The notes: a model not told the origin generated them from the letters alone. A stretch of 8,547 nucleotides of DNA from Promethearchaeota archaeon (GCA_019058135.1 JAHLWE010000346.1:1-8547), one strand, 5' to 3'; positions 1-6,388 are shown, counted from the first letter of the stretch. Translations and numbers: made by a program.

Positions 1-154
1 ATGAAATAATCTTTTATTCTAATAAAATAATACAAATTTGTTATTATAAATAAAATTATTTAAAGGTATTTTAGATGCAGTTCTATTTTTCAGTTTCTTA
101 TATTTAATTGATCGATTAGGAACAAATTTAAGCAATCCAGACCCAAAAGAAATA

Positions 155-1132
155 ATGACTGGTGAATTATGTGCAATTTTTGCTGTACTTACTTTTGTAA
201 TATCTAACATTCTATTTAGAAAAACTGAACATGAAGCATCTCCTTCTTTTATAAATTTTTTTCGCACGGGGATTGGAACTCTAACATTTATCATTTTAGC
301 TTTAGTATTTGAAGTATTTTTTCATATCTTTTTGCTCCCTTGGACTTTATGGTTCATATTAATCTTGAGTTTTATTTTCGGGCAAGTCATAGGTGATACA
401 TCATACTTTAAAGCTCAAAAAGAGTTGGGTACCGCAAAAGCTTTATCTATTTCAATGACATTTCCACTATTTACATTTATTATCTCAATGATATTTCTTA
501 ACTATCCATTTGATATTAGAATTGTTATATCAATTCTTTTAATTGGAATTGGGGTTGTAATTATTGCAAGATCTAAAATTAATCTGGAGAATGTTAATGT
601 TTCTAATAGGGATCAAGTTTCAAGTTCTAAGGATTTTAACACATTTGAAATCAATTCACGAACATTTTCACCAACAGTTATTTTTGGTTTGATAGCATCA
701 TTAGGTTGGGCAATTGGTGCTGTATTAATTGAATACGCTCTGAATGAAATTGACCGTATCCTACAAATAGAAGCATTCAGCTCTATTATTGGAAATGTAA
801 TCCGATTTCCATTCGTTTTTTTGATTTTATCTTTAATTATATGGAGAGAAGAGCATATTCAGACCAAAATTAAATCATCCCATCGAAAAAATAAGTCTAC
901 CCAAATGTGGTATTGGTTAATTATTGGTTCTATTATAGGTACTTCAATAGGTGCTTTTCTATATACTGAAGCTGTTCGAACAGCAGGAGCTACCTTTATA
1001 GCCATAATAGCAAGTGCAAGTCCGTTATTCGCACTTCCACTAGATTATTTAATTAATGGTGAAAAAATTTCAAAAAAAGGGTTTTTAGGTGTTATATTGA
1101 CAATAGTAGGAGTAATCGTGATTCTACTATAA
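155..1132 (+). CDS. EamA/DMT-family ten-helix membrane transporter
   Basis: This is an integral membrane protein of the drug/metabolite transporter superfamily, probably exporting or exchanging a small metabolite; the substrate cannot be read from sequence. The 325 residues hold about ten hydrophobic helices in two repeated halves. Helices 1-5 span roughly residues 3-22, 31-57, 62-88, 91-115 and 121-138. A polar loop at about 139-172 follows, then helices 6-10 at roughly 173-196, 206-230, 252-273, 278-300 and 308-325. Helices 3-4 (GDTSYFKAQKELGTAKA) and 8-9 (GAFLYTEAVRTAGATF) are the matching EamA blocks, which supports internal duplication. Length and helix count fit a complete protein. ATG 155 is the first usable start, although the frame stays open back to position 50 with no ATG, GTG or TTG. 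No clear SD site precedes it. The fold assignment is firm and the function is open. Confidence 0.88.
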   Translation: MTGELCAIFAVLTFVISNILFRKTEHEASPSFINFFRTGIGTLTFIILALVFEVFFHIFLLPWTLWFILILSFIFGQVIGDTSYFKAQKELGTAKALSISMTFPLFTFIISMIFLNYPFDIRIVISILLIGIGVVIIARSKINLENVNVSNRDQVSSSKDFNTFEINSRTFSPTVIFGLIASLGWAIGAVLIEYALNEIDRILQIEAFSSIIGNVIRFPFVFLILSLIIWREEHIQTKIKSSHRKNKSTQMWYWLIIGSIIGTSIGAFLYTEAVRTAGATFIAIIASASPLFALPLDYLINGEKISKKGFLGVILTIVGVIVILL

Positions 1133-1135
1133 ATT

Positions 1136-1172
1136 TTCAAGATATTCAAATTTGATTGGCTAACCTCTTGAA
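1136..1172 (+). terminator. Inverted repeat just after the transporter stop
   Basis: TTCAAGA at 1136-1142 pairs perfectly with TCTTGAA at 1166-1172. The loop holds a second palindrome, TCAAATTTGA (1146-1155). The position 4 bp after the stop codon suggests a 3'-end hairpin, but no T-run follows, so the terminator role is tentative. Confidence 0.25.
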
Positions 1173-1235
1173 TAATAAACTTACTTTAATAGATGAAATC
1201 TTTTTAATTATTTAATATTTCAACAAATTTACATT

Positions 1236-1244
1236 CTTATAAAT
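1236..1244 (+). promoter_or_regulatory. TATA-like box for the racemase gene
   Basis: CTTATAAAT lies about 50 bp before the ATG at 1295, which would give a start of transcription near 1265-1270 and a short leader without an SD site. A second AT-rich candidate (AATTATAAAT, near 1267-1276) is placed for a leaderless transcript, so the choice is uncertain. Confidence 0.35.
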
Positions 1245-1294
1245 AACCTAAATTGAGAAAACATAAAAATTATAAATTTTAAATATTAAATATC

Positions 1295-2497
1295 ATGACT
1301 TTACCTTTAGATGGGATTAGGGTTTTAGACCTTACTAGAATGCTCCCAGGACCTTATTGTACAATGATTTTAGCTGATCTAGGAGCAGAAGTTATCCGTA
1401 TTGAAGACCCTAATTATGCATATTCAAACCCTCCTCCATTTCATGTAAAAGGGAGATATCGGGAAAGCGCTTTTAATTCTATATTAATGCGTAATAAAAA
1501 ATCGATAACTCTTAATTTGAAAAAAGAAAAAGCAAAGGAAATCTTCTATGAGTTAGTAAAACGGGCAGATATTATTTTAGAAACTTTTAGACCAAAGGTA
1601 ACATATAAATTAAAAATTGATTATGATACTTTATCTTCAATTAACCCATCAATTATATATTGCTCATTAACTGGTTATGGTCAGAATGGCCCTTATGAAC
1701 AACTTGCAGGTCATGATTTAAATTATATTAGCATTTGTGGTATCTTAGATTTAAATAAAGAAAGAAAAATCGAAAATCAGTCTAATCAAGAAAGAAAGCC
1801 GATGGTTCCAGGAGTTCAAGCTGCAGATATTGGAGGTGGTTTAATATCAACTATAGGTATCTTATCAGCAATCATTGAAAGAACAAATAATTCAGAAAAA
1901 AAAGGTCAATATATTGATATTTCGATGTTAGATTGTGTCTTTTCTTTTATGCCAATGCCAGCATCATATCATTTCTCTCAAGATTTAACAACTACATCCC
2001 CAATACATGGAGATTTTCCATTTTATTCAGTATATAAAACTAAAGATAATAAATATTTATCTATAGGAGCAATTGAAATGAAGTTTTGGAATAACTTATG
2101 TGAAGGATTGGGGTTATCCGATTTAAAACTAAAACAGTTCCCTCAAGGTCTGGAAAAAGAAGAAGTATTTGAAAAAATCCAAGAAAAGTTTCTAACAAAA
2201 ACTCAAGAAGAATGGTTAAAACATTTTAAAAAATATGATACGTGTATTATGCCCGTGAAAACTTTTGCTGAAGCATGTAATGACTCTCAGATTATCGCTC
2301 GAAATATGGTTGTTGAATTAGACCATCCAAAATTAGGAAAAATTAAAAATATATCTTCCCCGATAAAATTTTCAAGAACACCCATGAAAATAAGAAGTTT
2401 ATCTCCTAAAGTAGGGCAACATACAAAGGAAGTTCTTAAAATATTAAAGTATTCCGATGAAGAAATACGTAATTTCAAAATAAATGGACTAATCTAA
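1295..2497 (+). CDS. CoA-transferase family III, alpha-methylacyl-CoA racemase-like
   Basis: This is a soluble CaiB/BaiF-fold protein, most likely a racemase that inverts the 2-methyl centre of branched acyl-CoAs. The 400 residues open with the family signature LPLDGIRVLDLTRMLPGP (3-20), followed by DLGAEVIRIE (28-37). SLTGYGQNGPYEQLAGHDLNY lies at about 124-144. The catalytic set known from mycobacterial MCR is present: His140-Asp141 in GHDLNY, Asp178 in QAADIGGG, and Glu261 in GAIEMKFW. The His and Glu residues favour racemase chemistry over CoA transfer, where a single aspartate acts as nucleophile. A lysine/asparagine-rich insert at about 154-168 is not typical. The gene stands alone between a transporter and a convergent phosphodiesterase, so neighbours give no substrate. 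The family is certain. The racemase subclass is likely, and transfer of CoA to another acid remains possible. Confidence 0.9.
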   Translation: MTLPLDGIRVLDLTRMLPGPYCTMILADLGAEVIRIEDPNYAYSNPPPFHVKGRYRESAFNSILMRNKKSITLNLKKEKAKEIFYELVKRADIILETFRPKVTYKLKIDYDTLSSINPSIIYCSLTGYGQNGPYEQLAGHDLNYISICGILDLNKERKIENQSNQERKPMVPGVQAADIGGGLISTIGILSAIIERTNNSEKKGQYIDISMLDCVFSFMPMPASYHFSQDLTTTSPIHGDFPFYSVYKTKDNKYLSIGAIEMKFWNNLCEGLGLSDLKLKQFPQGLEKEEVFEKIQEKFLTKTQEEWLKHFKKYDTCIMPVKTFAEACNDSQIIARNMVVELDHPKLGKIKNISSPIKFSRTPMKIRSLSPKVGQHTKEVLKILKYSDEEIRNFKINGLI

Positions 2498-2504
2498 AAT
2501 TCGA

Positions 2505-2512
2505 TTTTTTTT
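2505..2512 (+). terminator. Oligo-T terminator between convergent genes
   Basis: A run of eight T lies 7 bp after the racemase stop and ends just before the stop codon of the convergent phosphodiesterase gene. Oligo-T tracts are the usual archaeal termination signal, and with an 18-bp gap this one can serve the plus-strand gene. Confidence 0.6.
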
Positions 2513-2515
2513 CAG

Positions 2516-3022
2516 CTATATCTCTATTAATCGGGCATCCATTGTCTCTAAATCCACGATAACAAATGTGGCTTTTCTAGTCAAATATCCACATAATTCT
2601 CCTGGATTTATAACTAACGTATTATTTATTTTCTTAATATTATGATCGTGAGTATGTCCTGTACAAACAATATCGAATTCACCAGATTTTGCTAAACTTT
2701 TAATAACTAAAGGATCTGGACCATGAGAAACATATATTTTTTTCCCAGCTAAATCTAAAATTGCTTCATTACTGCTGAGTTTACAAATCTTTCCTAGCTT
2801 TTCTATTAGATATAAAAGATCTCCATCATTATTACCAAATATTCCGAAAAAATTACCATTTTTTACATTCTCATTTAAATTCTCGAAAACTCTTATAACA
2901 AAAGGAGAAATAATATCTCCACAGTGTATCAAGAAATCTATATTTTCTTTATTCAAAATATTTACTGCTTTTTTAATCATGTTTAAATTATCATGTGAAT
3001 CAGAAATAACTCCCAATTTCAT
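2516..3022 (-). CDS. YfcE/MJ0936-type metallophosphodiesterase
   Basis: This is a small cytoplasmic calcineurin-fold phosphodiesterase that uses two metal ions. The 168 residues match the usual length of the YfcE/MJ0936 group (about 165-185). All metal-ligand motifs are present in order: DSH with Asp8 and His10, GD with Asp36, GNND with Asn64, SHG with His100, and GHTH with His123 and His125. The start is set at ATG 3022. An SD-like GAAGGTG ends about 9 bases before it, and the MKLGVISDSHDN opening is the conserved N-terminus. A GTG at 3034 in the same frame would add four residues but falls inside that SD site. The physiological substrate is unknown; relatives hydrolyse model phosphodiesters. 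The gene ends 18 bp from the convergent racemase gene and diverges from the polyprenyl synthase. Confidence 0.9.
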   Translation of the reverse strand: MKLGVISDSHDNLNMIKKAVNILNKENIDFLIHCGDIISPFVIRVFENLNENVKNGNFFGIFGNNDGDLLYLIEKLGKICKLSSNEAILDLAGKKIYVSHGPDPLVIKSLAKSGEFDIVCTGHTHDHNIKKINNTLVINPGELCGYLTRKATFVIVDLETMDARLIEI

Positions 3023-3067
3023 ATTATCAAACACCTTCTCTTATTAAAAATAGAATATAAATTAATT

Positions 3068-3077
3068 ATTATATAAT
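3068..3077 (-). promoter_or_regulatory. TATA box for the phosphodiesterase gene
   Basis: ATTATATAAT lies about 46-55 bp before ATG 3022. Initiation about 25 bp downstream would give a leader of some 20-25 bases that just contains the GAAGGTG ribosome site. TATA and SD spacing agree with each other, which makes this one of the better promoter calls here. The box is palindromic and could be read in either direction. Confidence 0.45.
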
Positions 3078-3194
3078 TTAAATGTCATTTCAATAAAAAA
3101 GTAATTCCATTTTAATTTTTGACAAATAACCACTATTTATCGAAAATAATTCTTCAAGGTAGGAGGAAATAAATAAATTTAAGAATTTTTATTA

Positions 3195-3206
3195 TTTTAT
3201 AAAAGG
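3195..3206 (+). promoter_or_regulatory. TATA box for the polyprenyl synthase gene
   Basis: TTTTATAAAAGG lies about 70-80 bp before ATG 3275 and is a strong TATA-like match. It predicts a leader of roughly 45 bases. The start itself is preceded only by a weak AGAG. Confidence 0.4.
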
Positions 3207-3274
3207 ATTAAGTGCCTATATTTTAATTATGATGAAAAAATTTAATTAATAATTATTTAAGTAAGAGTTTAGAG

Positions 3275-4378
3275 ATGAGCAAATCACAAAACTTTTTAGA
3301 ACAATATTTTAAAGAAGAAAAAAATAAAGTTGATTTAGAATTAGAAAAATATTTCTTAGATATATTAAAATCAGAATCAATTCAAAACACATTACTATAT
3401 GATTTCATTAAAAAAGTAAAAGATTATATATTACCCCCAAATAAAAAACCGAAAAGATTACATCCTATAATTTTAATTGCATCATTTTTGGGAATTGCAA
3501 ATCCTTACTATATAGAAGAAATGGCAGATAAAATTTTATCTGTCGCGCTCTCTGTTGAATTTCTCCATAATGCAAAAATTATTCATGATGATCTTATTGA
3601 CAAGGATATGACACGAAGAGGATTTCCTTCTTTTCATGTTAGGTGGGCAAATCAACTATTAGAAACATATACTGATAAAGATTTTTCTAATAAAGAAGAA
3701 TCTGCTCGAGAATTCGGAGCCGTTATGGCAATTTTAGGAGGAAATATAACCTATTTTTTAGGTTCCCAGATTATTTTTAATTCAAAGTTTGAGAATGAAA
3801 TAAAATTCAAGGCACTTGCTGAGTATAATGAAGCATTTAATTCAATAAATAAAGGATTAATTATTGAAGAATACATGTTTTGGAATAAAATCACTATGAC
3901 TTTGGAACAGTACTTAAATATTGCAGAGTTAAAAACTGCAAGATTATTTGAAAAATCAGCAAAAATCGGTGCAATTCTTGCAAAAGGTAATTTCAATTAT
4001 CAAATTCGTCCATTATCAGATTTTATGTTAAAATTAGGTCAAATACATTCTATTAGAGACGACATTTTAGACCTAGAGAAAGATGTAATGCATGGCGAGA
4101 AAAAATTTCCATATATTATAGCAATCCAGAATACAACAGAAGCCCAACAAAAAATTTTAAATGAATTATATGGGAAACCCGATTTAAATAAAAATGAAAT
4201 TGAGGAAGTTGTGAAGATTATTAATGAAACTAACGCCCTAAAAATCTCTCAACAATTTGGTTTAAATCTAATTTCTCAAACCAAGGAATCTTTAAAGAAA
4301 ATTTATCCAGGATTAAATAAAAAACATGAAAAATTTTTCATGGAATTATTAAATTTTAGTATAAATAGAGAATTTTAA
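3275..4378 (+). CDS. Polyprenyl diphosphate synthase (trans-isoprenyl, IspA/GGPPS family)
   Basis: This enzyme adds isopentenyl diphosphate units head-to-tail to an allylic diphosphate, supplying chains for archaeal membrane lipids, quinones or carriers. Visible motifs are KPKRLHP (57-63, the usual GKRLRP region), the first Asp-rich motif DDLID (105-109) followed by RRGFP (114-118), KTA (220-222), and the second Asp-rich motif DDILD (262-266). At 367 residues it is longer than most family members. Several family positions differ. The residue five before the first Asp motif is Ala100, where short-chain archaeal GGPP synthases have Phe. Asn157 replaces Asp in the usual GD block. His258-Ser259 replaces the usual Phe-Gln before DDILD. 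The segment after DDILD lacks the common GK..G.D loop and goes directly to GEKKFP. The catalytic Asp motifs are intact, so it is probably active, with a medium or long-chain product more likely than C20. Confidence 0.88.
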   Translation: MSKSQNFLEQYFKEEKNKVDLELEKYFLDILKSESIQNTLLYDFIKKVKDYILPPNKKPKRLHPIILIASFLGIANPYYIEEMADKILSVALSVEFLHNAKIIHDDLIDKDMTRRGFPSFHVRWANQLLETYTDKDFSNKEESAREFGAVMAILGGNITYFLGSQIIFNSKFENEIKFKALAEYNEAFNSINKGLIIEEYMFWNKITMTLEQYLNIAELKTARLFEKSAKIGAILAKGNFNYQIRPLSDFMLKLGQIHSIRDDILDLEKDVMHGEKKFPYIIAIQNTTEAQQKILNELYGKPDLNKNEIEEVVKIINETNALKISQQFGLNLISQTKESLKKIYPGLNKKHEKFFMELLNFSINREF

Positions 4379-4384
4379 TAATTC

Positions 4385-4909
4385 TTATTTCAGTTCCTCT
4401 TGAACTATAGATTCTAGTCGATTAATAATAGTTTCTAAAACTTTTTGCTTAAATTTTATCCGGCTAGTCTGAAAATGATATTTATCAACTATTATTTGAT
4501 TTTTAAAGGAATATGAAACATACACTAAGCCAACCGGTTTTAATTTCGTACCCCCGGTGGGACCCGCTATACCCGTAATCCCTATTCCTATTTTTGAATT
4601 TGAGATTCTCCGAATACCTTCTGCCATCTGCCTTGCAACAATATCACTAACAGCACCGAACTCCTTTATCGTTTCTGGATCTACACCCAATATTTCACTC
4701 TTAGATTTATCACTATATGTTATCACTCCATGCTCAAAAACTTTTGATGCTCCTGGTATATTTGTTATCATATGAGAAATATACCCTCCAGTACATGATT
4801 CTGCTATGCTAATCATAATGTTCTTTTTCTCAAATTCCTTAAAAAGAATTTTTATTCTTTCTAATATTGCTTTTTCATCAAATTTTTCGGAGATTTTCAA
4901 AATTCTCAC
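4385..4909 (-). CDS. pncC: CinA C-terminal domain protein, nicotinamide-nucleotide amidohydrolase (PncC-type)
   Basis: This is a stand-alone CinA-C domain expected to deamidate nicotinamide mononucleotide to nicotinate mononucleotide, recycling NMN in NAD metabolism. The 174 residues carry the family motifs: AESCTGG (36-42) with the serine region of the active site, HGVITYS (60-66), GIGITGIAGPTGGT (108-121), and KPVGLVYV (124-131). No N-terminal molybdopterin-binding CinA domain is present, as in the short PncC form. The first 30 residues are a lysine-rich helix ahead of the conserved core and slightly longer than usual. The start is GTG 4909, the only conventional codon after an in-frame stop nine bases earlier, except for TTG three codons in. 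No SD site is seen. The gene converges on the polyprenyl synthase with 6 bp between stops. The domain is firm, and the activity is by family. Confidence 0.88.
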   Translation of the reverse strand: MRILKISEKFDEKAILERIKILFKEFEKKNIMISIAESCTGGYISHMITNIPGASKVFEHGVITYSDKSKSEILGVDPETIKEFGAVSDIVARQMAEGIRRISNSKIGIGITGIAGPTGGTKLKPVGLVYVSYSFKNQIIVDKYHFQTSRIKFKQKVLETIINRLESIVQEELK

Positions 4910-4940
4910 AATCTTTTGTTAATCTAAGATATTATTTCAT

Positions 4941-4975
4941 AGAATTTAATATTCTTTAATAGGAAATTATAAAAT
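4941..4975 (-). promoter_or_regulatory. Promoter region of the CinA-C gene with inverted repeat
   Basis: A TATA-like AAATTATAAAAT (4964-4975, plus-strand reading) sits about 55-65 bp before GTG 4909. Directly downstream, AGAAT (4941-4945) and ATTCT (4951-4955) form an inverted repeat with a 5-base centre over the predicted start of transcription. That is where a repressor could bind, but in such AT-rich DNA the repeat may be chance. Confidence 0.25.
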
Positions 4976-5044
4976 TTATTGGTTTCAAATCGATTATAAG
5001 GAATATTTTACTCGATTTTATTCCAACTTTATATTTTATTTTTA

Positions 5045-5062
5045 TTAACTTTTGTTAAAAAA
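5045..5062 (-). terminator. T-run and hairpin after the small basic protein gene
   Basis: On the minus strand, six T (plus-strand A at 5057-5062) lie about 30 bases after the stop at 5091. They overlap a TTAAC-loop-GTTAA hairpin (5045-5058, four-base loop). This fits an archaeal oligo-T terminator. Confidence 0.4.
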
Positions 5063-5090
5063 TAGGAAAATAAATTTATTTATTATTTAA

Positions 5091-5378
5091 TTAAATTGCT
5101 AAAGTTCTAAGAGCCTTTTGCATATTTCTTCTCTTAAGAACCCTCGAAAAATCATCGTTATTAGAACTGGTTGTTAAACGGTTTAGGAAAACGTCCAAAT
5201 TATCAAAATTATCAAAAAAATAATCCTTCCCTTTAACAAACAGTGTTACGCCACGATTTTTTTCAATTTTTGCATATATTCCACCAATATTTATATCATG
5301 TTTCATATATACTGTCCTTTCCTTTCCCTTTTTTGCCCAAAAGTTTTGCTTCAACAAATAAGATCTAAACATACTCAT
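5091..5378 (-). CDS. Small basic protein of unknown function
   Basis: I do not recognise this protein. From ATG 5378 it has 95 residues. It is clearly basic (about 19 Lys/Arg against 9 Asp/Glu) and has no membrane segment, signal peptide or cysteine pair. The middle (about residues 20-58) alternates hydrophobic and polar residues (TVYMKHDINIGGIYAKIEK, then VTLFVKGKDYFF) and should form two or three beta strands. The tail (about 60-95) looks helical and ends in an Arg/Lys-rich stretch. A strand-rich core with a basic tail would suit nucleic-acid binding, but no known motif supports that. The start is uncertain. GTG 5390 is only two bases after an AGAGG, ATG 5378 is 14 bases after it, and ATG 5372 is a further option. 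A long upstream gap with a TATA box, inverted repeats and a mini-ORF argues that it is a regulated real gene. Confidence 0.6.
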   Translation of the reverse strand: MSMFRSYLLKQNFWAKKGKERTVYMKHDINIGGIYAKIEKNRGVTLFVKGKDYFFDNFDNLDVFLNRLTTSSNNDDFSRVLKRRNMQKALRTLAI

Positions 5379-5506
5379 TTCTTCACACACAACCTCTTAA
5401 ATTTATTTTAATCCTTATATCATCCAATAATATATTCTCGAGATCTTTTCAATATCAGCTGAATAATCCCTTGAATATGATCTGAATATTATAGCAATAA
5501 TCGTTT

Positions 5507-5527
5507 ATATATTACAATGTAATATAT
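5507..5527. promoter_or_regulatory. Perfect 10-bp-arm palindrome, probable operator
   Basis: The arms ATATATTACA (5507-5516) and TGTAATATAT (5518-5527) are perfectly complementary around a single A at 5517, with core TTACAATGTAA. A one-base centre suits a dimeric helix-turn-helix protein binding DNA better than an RNA hairpin. On the minus strand it overlaps a TATA-like TAATATATAAA, so a bound repressor could block transcription towards the 5091-5378 gene. TACA/TGTA half-sites resemble those of BlaI/MecI-type and similar winged-helix regulators, but no regulator gene is in the window. Confidence 0.5.
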
Positions 5528-5535
5528 GGATATGA

Positions 5536-5562
5536 TTAAAATTTATATTCGTAGAAACTCAT
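5536..5562 (-). CDS. Possible eight-residue leader peptide MSFYEYKF
   Basis: An ATG at 5562 opens an eight-codon frame (MSFYEYKF, stop TAA) with four aromatic residues. It is preceded at a four-base spacing by AAAAGGAG (5574-5567), one of the best SD matches in the window. It lies about 160 bases before the small basic protein gene on the same strand and about 50 bases after a good TATA box. This is the layout of a leader peptide, but such a short ORF can arise by chance and there is no conservation evidence. Confidence 0.25.
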   Translation of the reverse strand: MSFYEYKF

Positions 5563-5583
5563 TTTTCTCCTTTTAATTCAGAT

Positions 5584-5601
5584 CCTCATAATTTTACGAG
5601 G
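5584..5601 (-). promoter_or_regulatory. Imperfect inverted repeat downstream of TATA box
   Basis: CCTCATAA (5584-5591) and TTACGAGG (5594-5601) pair with one mismatch, which becomes a G-U pair in minus-strand RNA, across a two-base centre. The repeat starts 10 bp downstream of the TATA box at 5611-5619, over the predicted initiation point. It could be an operator or a 5'-end hairpin. Confidence 0.35.
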
Positions 5602-5610
5602 TTAAAACTC

Positions 5611-5619
5611 CTATATAAA
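5611..5619 (-). promoter_or_regulatory. TATA box upstream of leader ORF and small basic gene
   Basis: The minus-strand TTTATATAG is a good archaeal TATA match. It would start transcription near 5585-5595, ahead of the mini-ORF and about 210 bases before the small basic protein. The gene upstream on the same strand ends at 5752, so this may be an independent promoter. Confidence 0.4.
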
Positions 5620-5751
5620 TAAATTTGTAAAATTTTTTTCATTTAACCTTTAATTTTTCTACTTGACCTTGATTTCCTATGCAATCAAAAAAAATTCTTT
5701 CTTTAAAACAAGTAAATTAAATTGAAAAAAAGAGTTTTAATCTATTAATTT

Positions 5752-6330
5752 TTATTCAGTTTTCTTGTAATAGATTAATTCGGTAATCTTTTCGAAAATA
5801 TCTGGAACATTAACACCTGTTTTTGCGGATGTTTCGAAATATGGTGCATTTACCTTCTTAGAAAGGTGCTCTGACATAGGAAGAATAATCTTTCTTTCAT
5901 CTTTTAAATCAATCTTATTCCCAACAAGTATTCTTGGTACTGAAGAAAGACCAAATTTAACCGCTTCATTGAACCAATTGTTAACATTTGAAAAAGTACT
6001 ACTTCTGGTAATGTCAAACACAAGAATAATTCCGTTTGCACCTTGATAATATGGTTTGTGAACCATGTAAAATTGAGGTTGTCCAGCGATATCCCAGAAC
6101 ATTAAATTAATTTCAACTTTCTCCTTTTCTTTTGTCCCAAATTGAAGAATGTACTTTAAGATATTTACGCCAATAGTCGGCAAATATTGTTTTGTAAATT
6201 TCTTTTTAAAAAAATTGTTCAAGAGGCTTGTCTTACCAACCGCAGGATCACCCAATATCAAAATCTTGTAGACAAATTCCGTGTTAGGTTTATAAAAGTG
6301 TAGTTTTTCATTATTTGAATCTTCTGACAT
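5752..6330 (-). CDS. Rab/Ras-like small GTPase
   Basis: This is a GTP-binding switch protein of the Ras superfamily, closest in motif form to Rab/Ras. The 192 residues carry every G motif. G1 is GDPAVGKTS (27-35) with Lys33; G2 is Thr52 in YLPTIGV. G3 is WDIAGQ (79-84), with Gln84 at the position of Ras Gln61. G4 is GNKIDLKD (137-144) and G5 is ETSAK (166-170). The C-terminus (LIYYKKTE) has no cysteine, so the eukaryotic route to membranes by prenylation is unavailable. A polar tail of about 18 residues precedes the domain. Rab-like GTPases of this kind are abundant in Asgard archaea. No SD site precedes ATG 6330. A TATA box at 6392-6399 suggests an independent promoter, although a coiled-coil gene lies upstream on the same strand and ends 187 bp away. 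Partners are unknown; the coiled-coil and longin-GTPase neighbours are the natural candidates. Confidence 0.92.
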   Translation of the reverse strand: MSEDSNNEKLHFYKPNTEFVYKILILGDPAVGKTSLLNNFFKKKFTKQYLPTIGVNILKYILQFGTKEKEKVEINLMFWDIAGQPQFYMVHKPYYQGANGIILVFDITRSSTFSNVNNWFNEAVKFGLSSVPRILVGNKIDLKDERKIILPMSEHLSKKVNAPYFETSAKTGVNVPDIFEKITELIYYKKTE

Positions 6331-6337
6331 TTTTTTG

Positions 6338-6348
6338 CACTTTATAAT
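6338..6348 (-). repeat. Repeat copy 1 of CACTTTATAAT
   Basis: The 11-base word CACTTTATAAT lies 8-18 bases before the GTPase ATG and recurs exactly at 6389-6399. It contains a TATA-like core but is too close to the start codon to be the main promoter. Confidence 0.3.
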
Positions 6349-6388
6349 TTTAGGATTTTAACCAGTTATTTAGTAGAAAAAAAAATTT

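Larger units (their letters stand above)
5391..5751. other. Regulation-rich non-coding gap
   Basis: This roughly 360-bp stretch between the Rab-like GTPase stop and the small basic gene holds no ORF of useful size. In minus-strand order it contains a TATA box (5611-5619), an imperfect inverted repeat (5584-5601), an SD site with an eight-codon ORF (5536-5572), and a perfect palindrome overlapping a second TATA-like stretch (5507-5527). Two 8-bp palindromes follow, at 5436-5443 (TCTCGAGA) and 5455-5462 (TCAGCTGA). It reads as the promoter and leader of the 5091-5378 gene. Confidence 0.5.

Noticed and set aside
19..294. A 91-residue minus-strand ORF
   Set aside because: It overlaps the start of the clear transporter gene in antisense and shows no domain character.
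2287..2478. A 63-residue minus-strand ORF
   Set aside because: It is antisense inside the racemase-like gene, whose frame is well supported.
3229..3246. ATGATG start with a five-codon frame (MMKKF) ahead of the prenyl synthase
   Set aside because: It is too short, and the strong SD-like site is some 60 bases away.
3751..3996. An 81-residue minus-strand ORF
   Set aside because: It is antisense inside the polyprenyl synthase gene and has no recognisable features.
4557..4775. A 72-residue plus-strand ORF
   Set aside because: It is antisense inside the CinA-C gene. Its proline/isoleucine-rich content mirrors the conserved glycine-rich motifs on the other strand.
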